From JARBUG01 sp035628915 (GTDB taxonomy: Bacteria > Bacillota > Sulfobacillia > Symbiobacteriales > Symbiobacteriaceae), in contig DASPIW010000029.1 in assembly GCA_035628915.1 (NCBI GenBank), positions 1 to 64,000 on the forward strand: a DNA stretch of 64,000 bases, given 5' to 3'. Below the pieces are notes generated by a model. It saw nothing but the letters and a program-made list of their open reading frames with translations, was not told where the DNA came from and did not search any database. Positions 7,834 through 15,782 of this stretch are shown piece by piece. How positions within the stretch are numbered: position 1 is the first letter of the stretch; each line of letters begins with the position of its first letter. The translations under genes were made by a program, and so were the position numbers.

Positions 7834-9099
7834 CTAGTCCTTGATTATGTCGCAGCCGGTATATGGCCGCAGCGCTTCCGGCACCGTAATCGTGCCGTCT
7901 TCGTTCTGGTGGTTCTCGATGACGGCCGCCAGCGTCCGGCCAACGGCAAGACCCGATCCGTTGAGCGTGTGCACGAACTCCGGCTTGCCGGTCTCGCTCC
8001 GGAAGCGAATGTTGGCCCGGCGCGCCTGGAAGTCGCTCATGTTCGAGCAGCTCGAAATCTCGACGTACCGCTCATAACTCGGCATCCAGACTTCGAGGTC
8101 GAACTTCTTGTACTGGCCGAAACCCATGTCGCCGGTACACATGAGCAGCTTGCGGTATGGGAGCCCCAGCTTCTGCAGGATCGCCTCGGCGCTGCCGACG
8201 ATATCCTCCAGCGCCTGGTTGCTCTCCTCGGGCCGGGTGAACTGGACCATCTCCACCTTCTCAAAGTAGTGCTGGCGAATAAGTCCGCGGGTGTCGCGCC
8301 CGGCTGCGCCGGCTTCCGAGCGGAAGCAGCCGCTATAGCCCACGTACTTGATCGGCATCAGCTTGGCGTCGATGATCTCATCCCGGTGCATGTTAACGAG
8401 GGGCACTTCTGCCGTAGAGCTGAGGTAGTAGTCGGTGTCCTTGAGCGTAAAGACATCTTCCTTGAACTTCGGGAACTGACCGCTGCCGTAGTAGCTGGCC
8501 GTGTTCACGATGACCGGCGGCAGAACTTCCCGGTAGCCGTTCTCCAGGTGATGGTTGATGAAGAAGTTGACCAAAGCCCGGCTGAGGCGCGCAATGCCGC
8601 CCTTGATGATGGTGAATCGGGCGCCGGTCACCTTGCCGGCCCGCTCGAAGTCCAGGCCGTCCAGGGCCGTGCCGAGGTCCCAGTGCGCCTTCACGGGAAA
8701 CGCAAACTGGCGGGGAGTGCCATTGCGCAACACTTCCACGTTGTCTGCATCCGTCCGGCCAACCGGGGCTTCCGGGCTGGGGACGTTTGGCAGGGTGTAC
8801 ATAAGCTCCTGGAGTTCCTCTTCGACCTCCCGCCCGCGATCATCCAACTCCTTGATGCGGTCGCCAATGCTTCCCATTTCGGCGATGATGGCCGAGGCGT
8901 CCTGCCCCTGCTTTTTCAGGATGCCGACCTGCTTCGAGACGTCGTTGCGCTTCGCCTTAAGCTGCTCCACCTCGGCGATGATCTGACGGCGCTCGACATC
9001 GAGGGCCAGAATCCTGTCCAGGTCCACGTCCACACCCTTGTTGACCAGGGCCTGGCGAACCACGTCAGGGTTCGTCCGCACAAACTTCAGATCGAGCAT
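7834..9099 (-). CDS. serS: seryl-tRNA synthetase
   Basis: A class II synthetase that charges tRNA-Ser. The 421-residue product has the N-terminal coiled-coil tRNA-binding arm (about 30-105, Lys/Glu rich), motif 2 (FRSEAGAAGRDTRGLIRQHY) and motif 3 (NGSGLAVGRTLAAVIENHQN). ATG follows GGGAGG. It starts one base after the mtnA stop and follows serA, with a tRNA-Ser(TGA) gene downstream. Serine synthesis and serine charging therefore form one neighbourhood, which may share the T-box upstream. Confidence 0.97.
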   Translation of the reverse strand: MLDLKFVRTNPDVVRQALVNKGVDVDLDRILALDVERRQIIAEVEQLKAKRNDVSKQVGILKKQGQDASAIIAEMGSIGDRIKELDDRGREVEEELQELMYTLPNVPSPEAPVGRTDADNVEVLRNGTPRQFAFPVKAHWDLGTALDGLDFERAGKVTGARFTIIKGGIARLSRALVNFFINHHLENGYREVLPPVIVNTASYYGSGQFPKFKEDVFTLKDTDYYLSSTAEVPLVNMHRDEIIDAKLMPIKYVGYSGCFRSEAGAAGRDTRGLIRQHYFEKVEMVQFTRPEESNQALEDIVGSAEAILQKLGLPYRKLLMCTGDMGFGQYKKFDLEVWMPSYERYVEISSCSNMSDFQARRANIRFRSETGKPEFVHTLNGSGLAVGRTLAAVIENHQNEDGTITVPEALRPYTGCDIIKD

Positions 9100-9100
9100 G

Positions 9101-10138
9101 TTACCTGCCTCCCAACAAACGCTTCAAGTTCACTCCAAAGGGCGGATAGACGATGCCCGCTTCCGTCACGATGCCGGTAATGTACTTGGCCGGCGTGACA
9201 TCAAATGCCGGGTTAGCCACCCCGATTCCCTCCGGCGCAATCCTGACACCGCCGATATGGGTGACTTCTTCGTGTTTCCGCTCCTCAATCTCAATCTCGT
9301 CGCCCGATTCGATGTTCAGGTCCACGGTGCTGGACGGCGCTACCACGTAGAATGGGATGCCGTGTTCGCGGGCGAGCACAGCAACACCATAGGTGCCAAT
9401 TTTGTTTGCGGTATCGCCGTTGGCGGCAATGCGGTCTGCACCGACAAACGCGATGTTGATCTTGCCAAGACGCATCATATGGGCCGCCATGTTGTCCGTG
9501 ATCAGCGTGGCTGGAATGCCGTAGTGAACGCATTCCCACGCCGTCAGGCGGGAGCCCTGCAGCACCGGGCGGGTCTCGTCCACATAGACATGGATCCGCT
9601 TGCCCTTGTCGTGAGCCATCCGAATGACGCCCAGGGCCGTGCCCCAGTCGACCGTGGCCAGCGAGCCCGTATTGCAGTGTGTAAGCACACCAAATCCGTC
9701 GTTGATCAGTTCCTGTCCGTACTCGGCCATCCGCCGGTTGACCGCCACGTCCTCCTCCGCCATGCCCTGAGCGAAGTGGAACAAAGCCTCGGCCACATCC
9801 TGGGGCGGGCGCCCCTTCTGAGTTTCGGCGAAATCCATTACTTTCTGGAGCGCCCAGAACAGGTTGACCGCTGTTGGCCGGGTGGAGCGCAGTTCGGCAG
9901 CGGCGCTTTGCAGGCCGGCCCAGAACTCCGGCTCGGGCCGGCTTTTCAGCGCACCGGCGGCCAGGGCCAGGCCGCCGGCGGCCGTCACGCCGATCGCTGG
10001 CGCACCCCGCACGGCAAGAGTTTTGATCGCCTCGCCCACTTCGTGGTAGTCACGGCAATCCATGACTACCATCTCGTTGGGCAGGCGCCGCTGGTCAATC
10101 AAGCGGACGCAGTCGCGTGAGAGTTCTACAGTGCGCAT
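9101..10138 (-). CDS. mtnA: methylthioribose-1-phosphate isomerase
   Basis: MtnA isomerises S-methyl-5-thioribose-1-phosphate to the ribulose form in methionine salvage. The 345-residue product shows NTGSLATVDWGTALGVIRMAHD, the DETRP segment and GADRIAANGDTANKIGT, all typical of the eIF2B-like isomerase fold. The start at 10138 gives the usual N-terminus MRTVELSRDCVRLIDQRRLP and follows GGGAG; the frame is open upstream to 10231 but without family similarity. A 126-base structured gap separates it from serA. No other mtn gene is visible here. Confidence 0.94.
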   Translation of the reverse strand: MRTVELSRDCVRLIDQRRLPNEMVVMDCRDYHEVGEAIKTLAVRGAPAIGVTAAGGLALAAGALKSRPEPEFWAGLQSAAAELRSTRPTAVNLFWALQKVMDFAETQKGRPPQDVAEALFHFAQGMAEEDVAVNRRMAEYGQELINDGFGVLTHCNTGSLATVDWGTALGVIRMAHDKGKRIHVYVDETRPVLQGSRLTAWECVHYGIPATLITDNMAAHMMRLGKINIAFVGADRIAANGDTANKIGTYGVAVLAREHGIPFYVVAPSSTVDLNIESGDEIEIEERKHEEVTHIGGVRIAPEGIGVANPAFDVTPAKYITGIVTEAGIVYPPFGVNLKRLLGGR

Positions 10139-10264
10139 CAAGAGGGTCTCCCTTCTGGTCAGGCTGCCCGGAATCATCCGAACAATGGTCTCCCCGAAGT
10201 AGTTCGGGCATCCCGGAACTGAGGCCGACATCCGGGTTTCGCCGCACTTGATGCCAAGTCCTCC

Positions 10265-11902
10265 CTACGCGTTCAGGGGCAGGGTGACGAACCGGACTTC
10301 GATGATGCCGAGCGTTTCGTTCAGGCGCTCCTGGACATCCGGCTTCAGGGGATCGTCAATCTGCATCACCATGACGGCCTCGCCCCGGGCGGTGGCCCGG
10401 CCCAAGTGCATGCCGGCAATGTTGACGTTGTTCGAGCCTAGCACCGAGCCGATTCTGCCGATCATGCCGGGCTGGTCGGTATGCCGGCTGACCAGCATGT
10501 ACCGGGAAGGCGCCATGTCGAAGTGGAGCCCGTCTACGGCGATGAACCGGAGGCCGCCGTCCCGCCGCAGCATGCCGGCAACCCGGTGCTCGCCCTGGGC
10601 GCCTGCCACCCGAACGGTGATCACGCTCGCATCGGTCGAGAGGGCGCCGGCCGCGGATGCCAGGCGGCCGTCGCCGGCGATCGGGGCGTGGGTCAGCGAC
10701 TTGTTCTCCGAAATTGCGATGCCCCGACGCCTGGCCAGCGTGGGAGCGTTGATATAGTTTACGTGCTCGCCGAGCTGGGCGGCCAGGAAGCCCTTCACGA
10801 CCGTGTTCGTCAGCAGGTTCGTCGGGTGCTTGCCCAGCTCGCCGCTGTATATGACTTCGATCTGGCCGTAGCTGCCGACAAACGCCTGAGCGAGGAAAGA
10901 GCCAAGGGCCTCGGCCAGCGGGAGATGCTGCACCAGCACCTGCGCCTGGTCCCGGGGAATCTGCGGTAGATTGACGGCTTCGGGCACCAGCTCGCCGTTG
11001 AGGACCCGCAGCACATACTGTGCGATGTAAGTCCCATTGGCCTCCTGCGCTTCCAGGGTCGTGGCGGAAAGATGCGGCGTTACTACCACATTGGGCAGAG
11101 AGAACAGGGGGCTGGCTGTGCAGGGTTCCGTCGCGAAGACGTCAAGGGCGGCGCCGCCCAGTTTGTTCTCCTTGAGGGCCTGGTACAGTGCCTCTTCGTC
11201 GACCATGCCGCCGCGGGCACAGTTGATGATGCGCGCCGTGGGCTTCATCAGCGACAGTTCCTTTTCCCGGATCAGGCGGGCGGAGTCCTTGGTCTTGGCC
11301 GCATGAATGGACAGGAAGTCCAGTTCCGGCAGCATATCCGGAATTTCGGCGACCATGGTGACGCCCAGCTGCTCTGCCCGGCCGGGCGGCATGAACGGGT
11401 CATAGGCCATGACCTTCATACCGAAGGCCCGGGCCCGGGCCGCCACCTCTGAGCCGATTCGGCCCAGGCCGATAATGCCCAGGGTCTTGCCATACAACTC
11501 GGTGCCGACGTAGGTCTTGCGGTCCCAACGGCCTTCCTTGGCCAGCGCATTGTGCGCCTGGGGAATGTGGCGCGCCAGGGCGATCAGCAAGCCAAAGGCA
11601 TGTTCCGCCGTAGAGAGCGTATTGGCGCCCGGGACGTTTACGACCACGACCCCCCGCTCAGTCGCGGCTTCTACATCGATGTTGTCGACACCTACGCCGG
11701 CCCGGCCCACCACCTTCAGCCGCTCGCCACGGGCCAGCACGTCGGCTGTCACTTTCGTTTCGGACCGCGTGATCAGGGCGTCGTACTCCGGAATAATCTC
11801 CAGCAGTTCGGCAGCCGAGACCTTCTTGACGTCAACCTGATGTTCGGCTCGCAGCAACTGGATCCCCGCTTCGGAAATGGCCTCTGCCACCAGAACGCGC
11901 AT
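10265..11902 (-). CDS. serA: D-3-phosphoglycerate dehydrogenase
   Basis: This enzyme oxidises 3-phosphoglycerate to 3-phosphohydroxypyruvate, the first step of serine synthesis. The 545-residue product is the long form: substrate/NAD-binding domains with GRAGVGVDNID, the Rossmann motif GLGRIGSEVA and the catalytic His in HLSATTLEAQ, then an intervening domain (about 320-450) and a C-terminal ACT domain (about 470-545), which usually gives serine feedback inhibition. ATG follows GGGAGG. It lies 23 bp downstream of the aminotransferase, under the same T-box leader. Confidence 0.96.
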   Translation of the reverse strand: MRVLVAEAISEAGIQLLRAEHQVDVKKVSAAELLEIIPEYDALITRSETKVTADVLARGERLKVVGRAGVGVDNIDVEAATERGVVVVNVPGANTLSTAEHAFGLLIALARHIPQAHNALAKEGRWDRKTYVGTELYGKTLGIIGLGRIGSEVAARARAFGMKVMAYDPFMPPGRAEQLGVTMVAEIPDMLPELDFLSIHAAKTKDSARLIREKELSLMKPTARIINCARGGMVDEEALYQALKENKLGGAALDVFATEPCTASPLFSLPNVVVTPHLSATTLEAQEANGTYIAQYVLRVLNGELVPEAVNLPQIPRDQAQVLVQHLPLAEALGSFLAQAFVGSYGQIEVIYSGELGKHPTNLLTNTVVKGFLAAQLGEHVNYINAPTLARRRGIAISENKSLTHAPIAGDGRLASAAGALSTDASVITVRVAGAQGEHRVAGMLRRDGGLRFIAVDGLHFDMAPSRYMLVSRHTDQPGMIGRIGSVLGSNNVNIAGMHLGRATARGEAVMVMQIDDPLKPDVQERLNETLGIIEVRFVTLPLNA

Positions 11903-11925
11903 TGCTGGTACCCTCCCTTGTTGTA

Positions 11926-13086
11926 TTACCCCCGAAGCCGGGCCACCCACACCTGCTGTGCCGCCCCCACAGCAGCGCCAACGTTGTCAAGCTTGCCGTG
12001 AAGGGCGAGTGTCGTTTCGGTGGCAGCCAACGCTTGCAGCACATCGTTGGGTGTCACGTAACCCAGGTGGCCGATGCGGAAGATGGAGCTCTCCAGGGCG
12101 CCCTGGCCGCCCGCCAGCTGGACCCCCAGCCGGTCCCGGGCCGTCTTTCGCAAAACCTTCGGCTCCAGAGGCGCCATCACTGCCGTGACTGCGTTGCTGG
12201 CCCGGGCTTCGTCCTTCGCCAGCAGTTCCAAGCCCATAGCCTTCACGCCGGCCCGGCACATCTCGCCCATGAGGCGGTGGCGTGCCCAGGTGTTTTCGAG
12301 CGTCTCTTCCCGCAGCATCTGCAGTGCAGCCTGAAGGGCATAGAACAGGGAGATTGCCGGAGTATAAGGCGTCTGCCGCTTGGTGTAAGCGGAATGAACA
12401 GCCTTCAGGTCCCAGAAGAACCGGGGCATCTTGTTGGTTTGCGACAGGGCCCGGGCCCGCTCACTGAACGAAATCAGAGAGAGACCGGGCGGGCACATCA
12501 ACGCTTTCTGGGCGCCGGTCAGGACCACGTCGAGGTCCCAGGCATCCGTCTCCAGGGGCAGGGCGGCCATGCCGCTGACGCTGTCGACCATGATCAGCGC
12601 CCCGTGCTCCCGTACTACACGGGCGATGGCCTGCACATCGTTGGTGACGCCGGTGCTGGTCTCGTTGTGCTGAATCAGCACAGCCTTGATCTGCTTGTCC
12701 GTATCAGCGGCCAGGCGCTCTGCGATTTTCGCCGGGTCGGCCGCCAGCCCGGCAGCAAACTCCATCCGCTCCACAGCGAAGCCCAGGGCGCCCGCCACCT
12801 TGAACCAGCGATCCCCGAAATCGCCGATGGTGACACTCAGCACTTTGTCGCCGAAGTTGAGTGTGTTGACCAGGGCCGCCTCCCAGCCGCCGCTGCCGGC
12901 GCCAGGGAATACGTAAACGGGCTGCTCGGTGCGGAACACGTACTTCAGGTTCGCAGAGACCTCATCAAACAGGGTGAAGAAGGCCTCACCACGGTGGTTT
13001 ATCATGGGCCGGGTCATGGCTGCCGCTACCTGAGGCGGTATCGGCGTGGGTCCGGGAAGCATCAGCAGGGACTTCTCTTTAATCAA
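11926..13086 (-). CDS. class V aminotransferase, serine/alanine-glyoxylate type
   Basis: A PLP-dependent aminotransferase of the serine-pyruvate/alanine-glyoxylate group, 386 residues. It has LMLPGPTPIPPQVA at the N-terminus, the PGAGSGGWEAALVN cofactor loop and the PLP lysine in TGAQKALMCPPG. Lying first in a T-box-controlled operon with serA, it probably supplies the phosphohydroxypyruvate transamination normally done by SerC; this is inference from context. TTG at 13086 is chosen because AAGGAGG lies 11 bases upstream and the product starts MIKEKSLLMLPGP, as in homologs; the frame extends upstream into the terminator region. Confidence 0.88.
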   Translation of the reverse strand: MIKEKSLLMLPGPTPIPPQVAAAMTRPMINHRGEAFFTLFDEVSANLKYVFRTEQPVYVFPGAGSGGWEAALVNTLNFGDKVLSVTIGDFGDRWFKVAGALGFAVERMEFAAGLAADPAKIAERLAADTDKQIKAVLIQHNETSTGVTNDVQAIARVVREHGALIMVDSVSGMAALPLETDAWDLDVVLTGAQKALMCPPGLSLISFSERARALSQTNKMPRFFWDLKAVHSAYTKRQTPYTPAISLFYALQAALQMLREETLENTWARHRLMGEMCRAGVKAMGLELLAKDEARASNAVTAVMAPLEPKVLRKTARDRLGVQLAGGQGALESSIFRIGHLGYVTPNDVLQALAATETTLALHGKLDNVGAAVGAAQQVWVARLRG

Positions 13087-13134
13087 GACAGGCTCACCCT
13101 CCTTATCTGGGTCAAACGGCTGCCGGGCAGCAGC

Positions 13135-13505
13135 AAAAACCCCGTCCCCGGCAAGCTCGATGCCACACACGTGTGGTGTCGAATCTGCCAGGGACGGGGC
13201 TAACCCCGCGGTGCCACCCTGTTTGGCTGCTTACCCGGTCAGCGGCCACTGTCAAGTTGGTCCCGAAAAAACGACACTCCCGCCCCTGAAAGTCAGGGAC
13301 GGGAGTTGCATTCCCGCGGTGCCACCCGGACGTTGGCGCCGGCAATGCCAGCAGCCCACTCACGCCGGCTGTAACGGGCCGAACCCGACCGGGTCATCCC
13401 CGGGCCCTTAGGGGCGGAAGCATCCGTGGAACGCCGGCTTGCACCAACCGCCGGCTCTCTGTGGTTAACCGCGAATGATATTCCCCATCAACGGGCTGAT
13501 ATTAT
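13135..13505 (-). promoter_or_regulatory. T-box leader with one stem I and two antiterminator/terminator modules
   Basis: On the minus strand a stem I with AGAGAG and paired CCGGC arms is followed by antiterminator core GGGTGGCACCGCGG (13314-13327) and a terminator (13265-13309, CTCCCGTCCCTGA pairing with TCAGGGGCGGGAG, then T6). A second core AGGGTGGCACCGCGG (13206-13220) follows, with its own terminator (13135-13203, ACCCCGTCCC with GGGGACGGGGT, then T5). Only about 45 bases separate the first T tract from the second core, too few for another stem I. TCC (13416-13418) is the one serine codon in the predicted specifier loop, but loop register is uncertain. Confidence 0.88.
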
Positions 13506-13510
13506 CCCGG

Positions 13511-13540
13511 AGTATAGCACCTAATCCTGGCAGAATGCAA
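13511..13540 (-). promoter_or_regulatory. promoter of the serine operon
   Basis: TTGCAT (13535-13540), 18 bp, TATACT (13511-13516) on the minus strand, immediately before the T-box stem I. Confidence 0.65.
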
Positions 13541-13581
13541 TAGGGCTTTTTGCGTTTTCCCCGGCAGAATGATTGTGGTGA

Positions 13582-13737
13582 TTAGCCGCGTGCCAACTCT
13601 TGGGCACAGCGCGCATCGGAACAGATCGCTTTTCCGTTCGACGGCCGATTGCAGACGATGCAACGGTCGTAGGAAGTCGGATCCCAAATCGGAGTAAGCA
13701 GTTCGTCTGAAGCCTCGGCCCTCCGGGTGTCGGACAC
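13582..13737 (-). CDS. small Cys-rich protein, putative zinc-binding, 51 aa
   Basis: Not a recognised family. GTG at 13737 follows GGGGGG with 7-base spacing, and 51 codons lead to TAA. The C-terminal half has four cysteines as CIVC, then CSDARC (C-x2-C-x9-C-x4-C, from CIVCNRPSNGKAIC), a plausible treble-clef or ribbon zinc site. The N-terminus is acidic and unstructured. It lies between pdxT and the serine-operon promoter on the same strand. Start site and cysteine spacing support a real gene, but homologs were not checked. Confidence 0.5.
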   Translation of the reverse strand: MSDTRRAEASDELLTPIWDPTSYDRCIVCNRPSNGKAICSDARCAQELARG

Positions 13738-13882
13738 GTTACATCCCCCCTTGTCGTCGGATGACTAGTATATGTGACCGCTTGGGATCGGACTCCGGCT
13801 TTTCCTACTTCCAGAAGTTACATACACGGACACCTTGCGACGATAGTCGACGATTTTCCGCCCAGAGTGAAGAGTCTGGTAG

Positions 13883-14074
13883 GGCTTCTCGCTCATTGAA
13901 TTGCTGGCGGTGGTGGTAAGCCACACCCGCATGAAGACGCTCGAAAATGCCCTGGAGCGGTATCGAACGGCCAACGGCTACTGGTACTCTCACGCCGTCG
14001 ACGACAACGTGCCTGGTGAAAAGGCTCCTCCGGACCTTGCGCCGTCTACACATACTGGAAGCCGGCCCCCATGA
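13883..14074 (+). pseudogene. type IV prepilin-like remnant
   Basis: The plus strand reads GFSLIELLAVVVSHTRM then KTLENALERYRTANGYWYSH, ending at TGA. The first part is the class III signal and N-terminal helix of type IV pilins and pseudopilins (G|F-S/T-LIELLAVV). The second resembles the helix and start of the globular domain (ALxxYxxxNGxYP). An in-frame TAG directly precedes the G, the usual rest of the transmembrane helix (IIGILAAIAIP) is missing, and no ribosome site is seen. It therefore looks like a deleted, frameshifted remnant, convergent with pdxT. Confidence 0.55.
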
Positions 14075-14086
14075 TGGAAGCCGGCT
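14059..14086 (-). terminator. hairpin after pdxT
   Basis: AGCCGGC pairs with GCCGGCT about 6 bases after the pdxT stop. Its loop is long and there is no T tract. Confidence 0.45.
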
Positions 14087-14091
14087 GTGAT

Positions 14092-14694
14092 CTAAACCAC
14101 CACTGGAACGGCACCGAGGGCCATCTCCACAAACAGCCGGTGAATACGCCGGTCTTCGGTGAGCTCCGGGTGGAACGCTGTGGCCAGATGGTGCCCGTAA
14201 CGGACCGCCACCGTCTTGCCCTGGTGCGTCGCCAGCACCTCCACGCCCGGACCGGTGGAGGCCATGAACGGCGCCCGGATGAACACTGTATGAATCGGCT
14301 CCGTCCCGACGGCGGGCATGGTTAGCGGCACTTCGCACGAGTCGACCTGCCGGCCGAAGCCGTTGCGCTGGACCGTCATCGGTATGATGCCGAGCAGCGG
14401 CTGGCCCACCTTTCCTCCCAGCACTTCGGTAGCCAGGAGGATGGCGCCGGCGCACGTTCCATAGCACGCTCCGCCCGCAGCTGCGAACGCCCGGACGGCG
14501 TCGACCAGGCCATAGTGCTGCATCAAGTCGCCAATGGTAGTGCTCTCGCCGCCCGGAATGATAAGCCCCCGCAGCCCTTCAAGATCCCTGGGCCAGCGGA
14601 CTGCGACCGGCTCGACGCCAACGGCGGCGAGGGCCCGCACGTGCTCAGGAACGGCGCCCTGCAGCGCCAGTACGCCAAAGCGCTGCTTCGACAT
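14092..14694 (-). CDS. pdxT: pyridoxal 5'-phosphate synthase glutaminase subunit
   Basis: PdxT hydrolyses glutamine and channels ammonia to PdxS for direct PLP synthesis. The 200-residue class I glutamine amidotransferase shows GGESTTIG (about 46-53), the nucleophile Cys in YGTCAGAILLA (about 78-88) and the catalytic His/Glu in AFHPELTED near residue 170. ATG is 3 bases after the pdxS stop, with GGGGGTGG upstream. PLP made here is the cofactor of the aminotransferase in the neighbouring serine operon. Confidence 0.96.
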   Translation of the reverse strand: MSKQRFGVLALQGAVPEHVRALAAVGVEPVAVRWPRDLEGLRGLIIPGGESTTIGDLMQHYGLVDAVRAFAAAGGACYGTCAGAILLATEVLGGKVGQPLLGIIPMTVQRNGFGRQVDSCEVPLTMPAVGTEPIHTVFIRAPFMASTGPGVEVLATHQGKTVAVRYGHHLATAFHPELTEDRRIHRLFVEMALGAVPVVV

Positions 14695-14697
14695 GTC

Positions 14698-15582
14698 CTA
14701 CCACCCCCGGGGAGCCATCTTTTCCTCGTCCCGGAGGGTGTCGAGGTTGATGCCGACCATGGGCTCGCCCAGGTCCTCGGAGATGTCCGCCAGCACCTTG
14801 GGATCGTCGTAATGGGCGGCAGCCAGCACGACCGAACGGGCCCGCTTTTCGGGATTGCCGGACTTGAAGATGCCCGACCCGACAAAGATCGCCTCGGCGC
14901 CCAACTGCATCATGAGGGCTGCATCAGCCGGTGTGGCAATGCCGCCGGCACTGAAATTGACCACAGGCAGCCGGCCCAGCCGCTTCACTTCGCGGACAAG
15001 TTCATACGGAGCGCCCAACTCTTTGGCAATGGTCATCAACTCATCCTCGGGGGCGCCGATGACCCGCCGGATGTCAGAATTGATCTGCCGCATGTGGCGC
15101 ACCGCTTCGACCACGTTGCCCGTCCCCGGCTCGCCCTTGGTCCGGATCATGGCGGCGCCTTCGCCAATACGGCGGAGAGCCTCGCCCAGGTTCCGGGCGC
15201 CGCACACAAAGGGCACCTTGAACTTATGCTTATCGACGTGGTACTGGTCGTCAGCCGGGGTCAGAACTTCCGATTCATCGATATAGTCGACGCCCAGCGA
15301 CTCCAGAATCTGCGCCTCAACGAAATGCCCAATCCGGCACTTGGCCATGACGGGAATGGTTACCGCCGCCATGATCCCCTTGATCAGTTTCGGGTCGCTC
15401 ATGCGCGCCACGCCGCCGGTCGCCCGGATGTCGGCAGGCACCCGCTCCAAGGCCATGACGGCCACGGCGCCCGCTTTCTCCGCGATGACGGCCTGCTCCG
15501 GCGTAACGACGTCCATGATGACGCCACCCTTAAGCATCTCGGCAAGACCAACCTTGACTTTCCACGTACCCTGTTCAGTCAT
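14698..15582 (-). CDS. pdxS: pyridoxal 5'-phosphate synthase subunit PdxS
   Basis: The synthase subunit condenses ribose-5-phosphate, glyceraldehyde-3-phosphate and ammonia into PLP, forming a dodecameric barrel with PdxT. The 294-residue product has the very conserved family sequence, including MKGGVIMDV, the lysine in VPVMAKCRIGHFVEAQ, and NFSAGGIATPADAALMMQLG. ATG follows GGGAGGT. It is first in a pdxS-pdxT operon, downstream of gyrA as in Bacillus. Two palindromes upstream may be the operator. Confidence 0.97.
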   Translation of the reverse strand: MTEQGTWKVKVGLAEMLKGGVIMDVVTPEQAVIAEKAGAVAVMALERVPADIRATGGVARMSDPKLIKGIMAAVTIPVMAKCRIGHFVEAQILESLGVDYIDESEVLTPADDQYHVDKHKFKVPFVCGARNLGEALRRIGEGAAMIRTKGEPGTGNVVEAVRHMRQINSDIRRVIGAPEDELMTIAKELGAPYELVREVKRLGRLPVVNFSAGGIATPADAALMMQLGAEAIFVGSGIFKSGNPEKRARSVVLAAAHYDDPKVLADISEDLGEPMVGINLDTLRDEEKMAPRGW

Positions 15583-15691
15583 GCTGATGTACCTCCCTGA
15601 CTTCCCCTTAGTCTGCCTCAGCTAGGAAACACGCTTGCCTCTTATCCTACTTGGCTGCAAATGGCCCGTAAACATCCAAACATCCACTACA

Positions 15692-15723
15692 ATTGGACCA
15701 ATCCAATCTTGGTTTCAAACCAA
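15692..15723 (-). promoter_or_regulatory. paired palindromes upstream of pdxST
   Basis: ATTGGACCAAT (15692-15702) and TTGGTTTCAAACCAA (15709-15723) are perfect inverted repeats with shared TTGG/CCAA half-sites, within a run of ATCCA direct repeats (15672-15732). They lie about 110-140 bp before the pdxS start, upstream of a weak TTTACG-17-TAGGAT promoter. The position would suit an activator such as the MocR-type PdxR. No pdxR gene is in the window. Confidence 0.45.
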
Positions 15724-15742
15724 CCATCCAATCAAAGCAGAA

Positions 15743-15774
15743 GCAACCCCCCGGATTCTAATCCGAGGGGTTGC
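15743..15774 (-). terminator. gyrA terminator
   Basis: GCAACCCC and GGGGTTGC with the inner GGAT/ATCC pairs form a strong hairpin 9 bases after the gyrA stop, followed by TTCTGCTTT. Confidence 0.75.
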
Positions 15775-15782
15775 CAGTCATG

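Noticed and set aside
7726..9180. 484-codon plus-strand frame across tRNA-Ser and serS
   Set aside because: It crosses a tRNA gene and mirrors serS codons; no family pattern is visible.
13765..13974. Minus-strand 69-codon frame opposite the pilin remnant
   Set aside because: It has no ribosome site and no recognisable pattern, while the opposite strand carries a clear prepilin signature.
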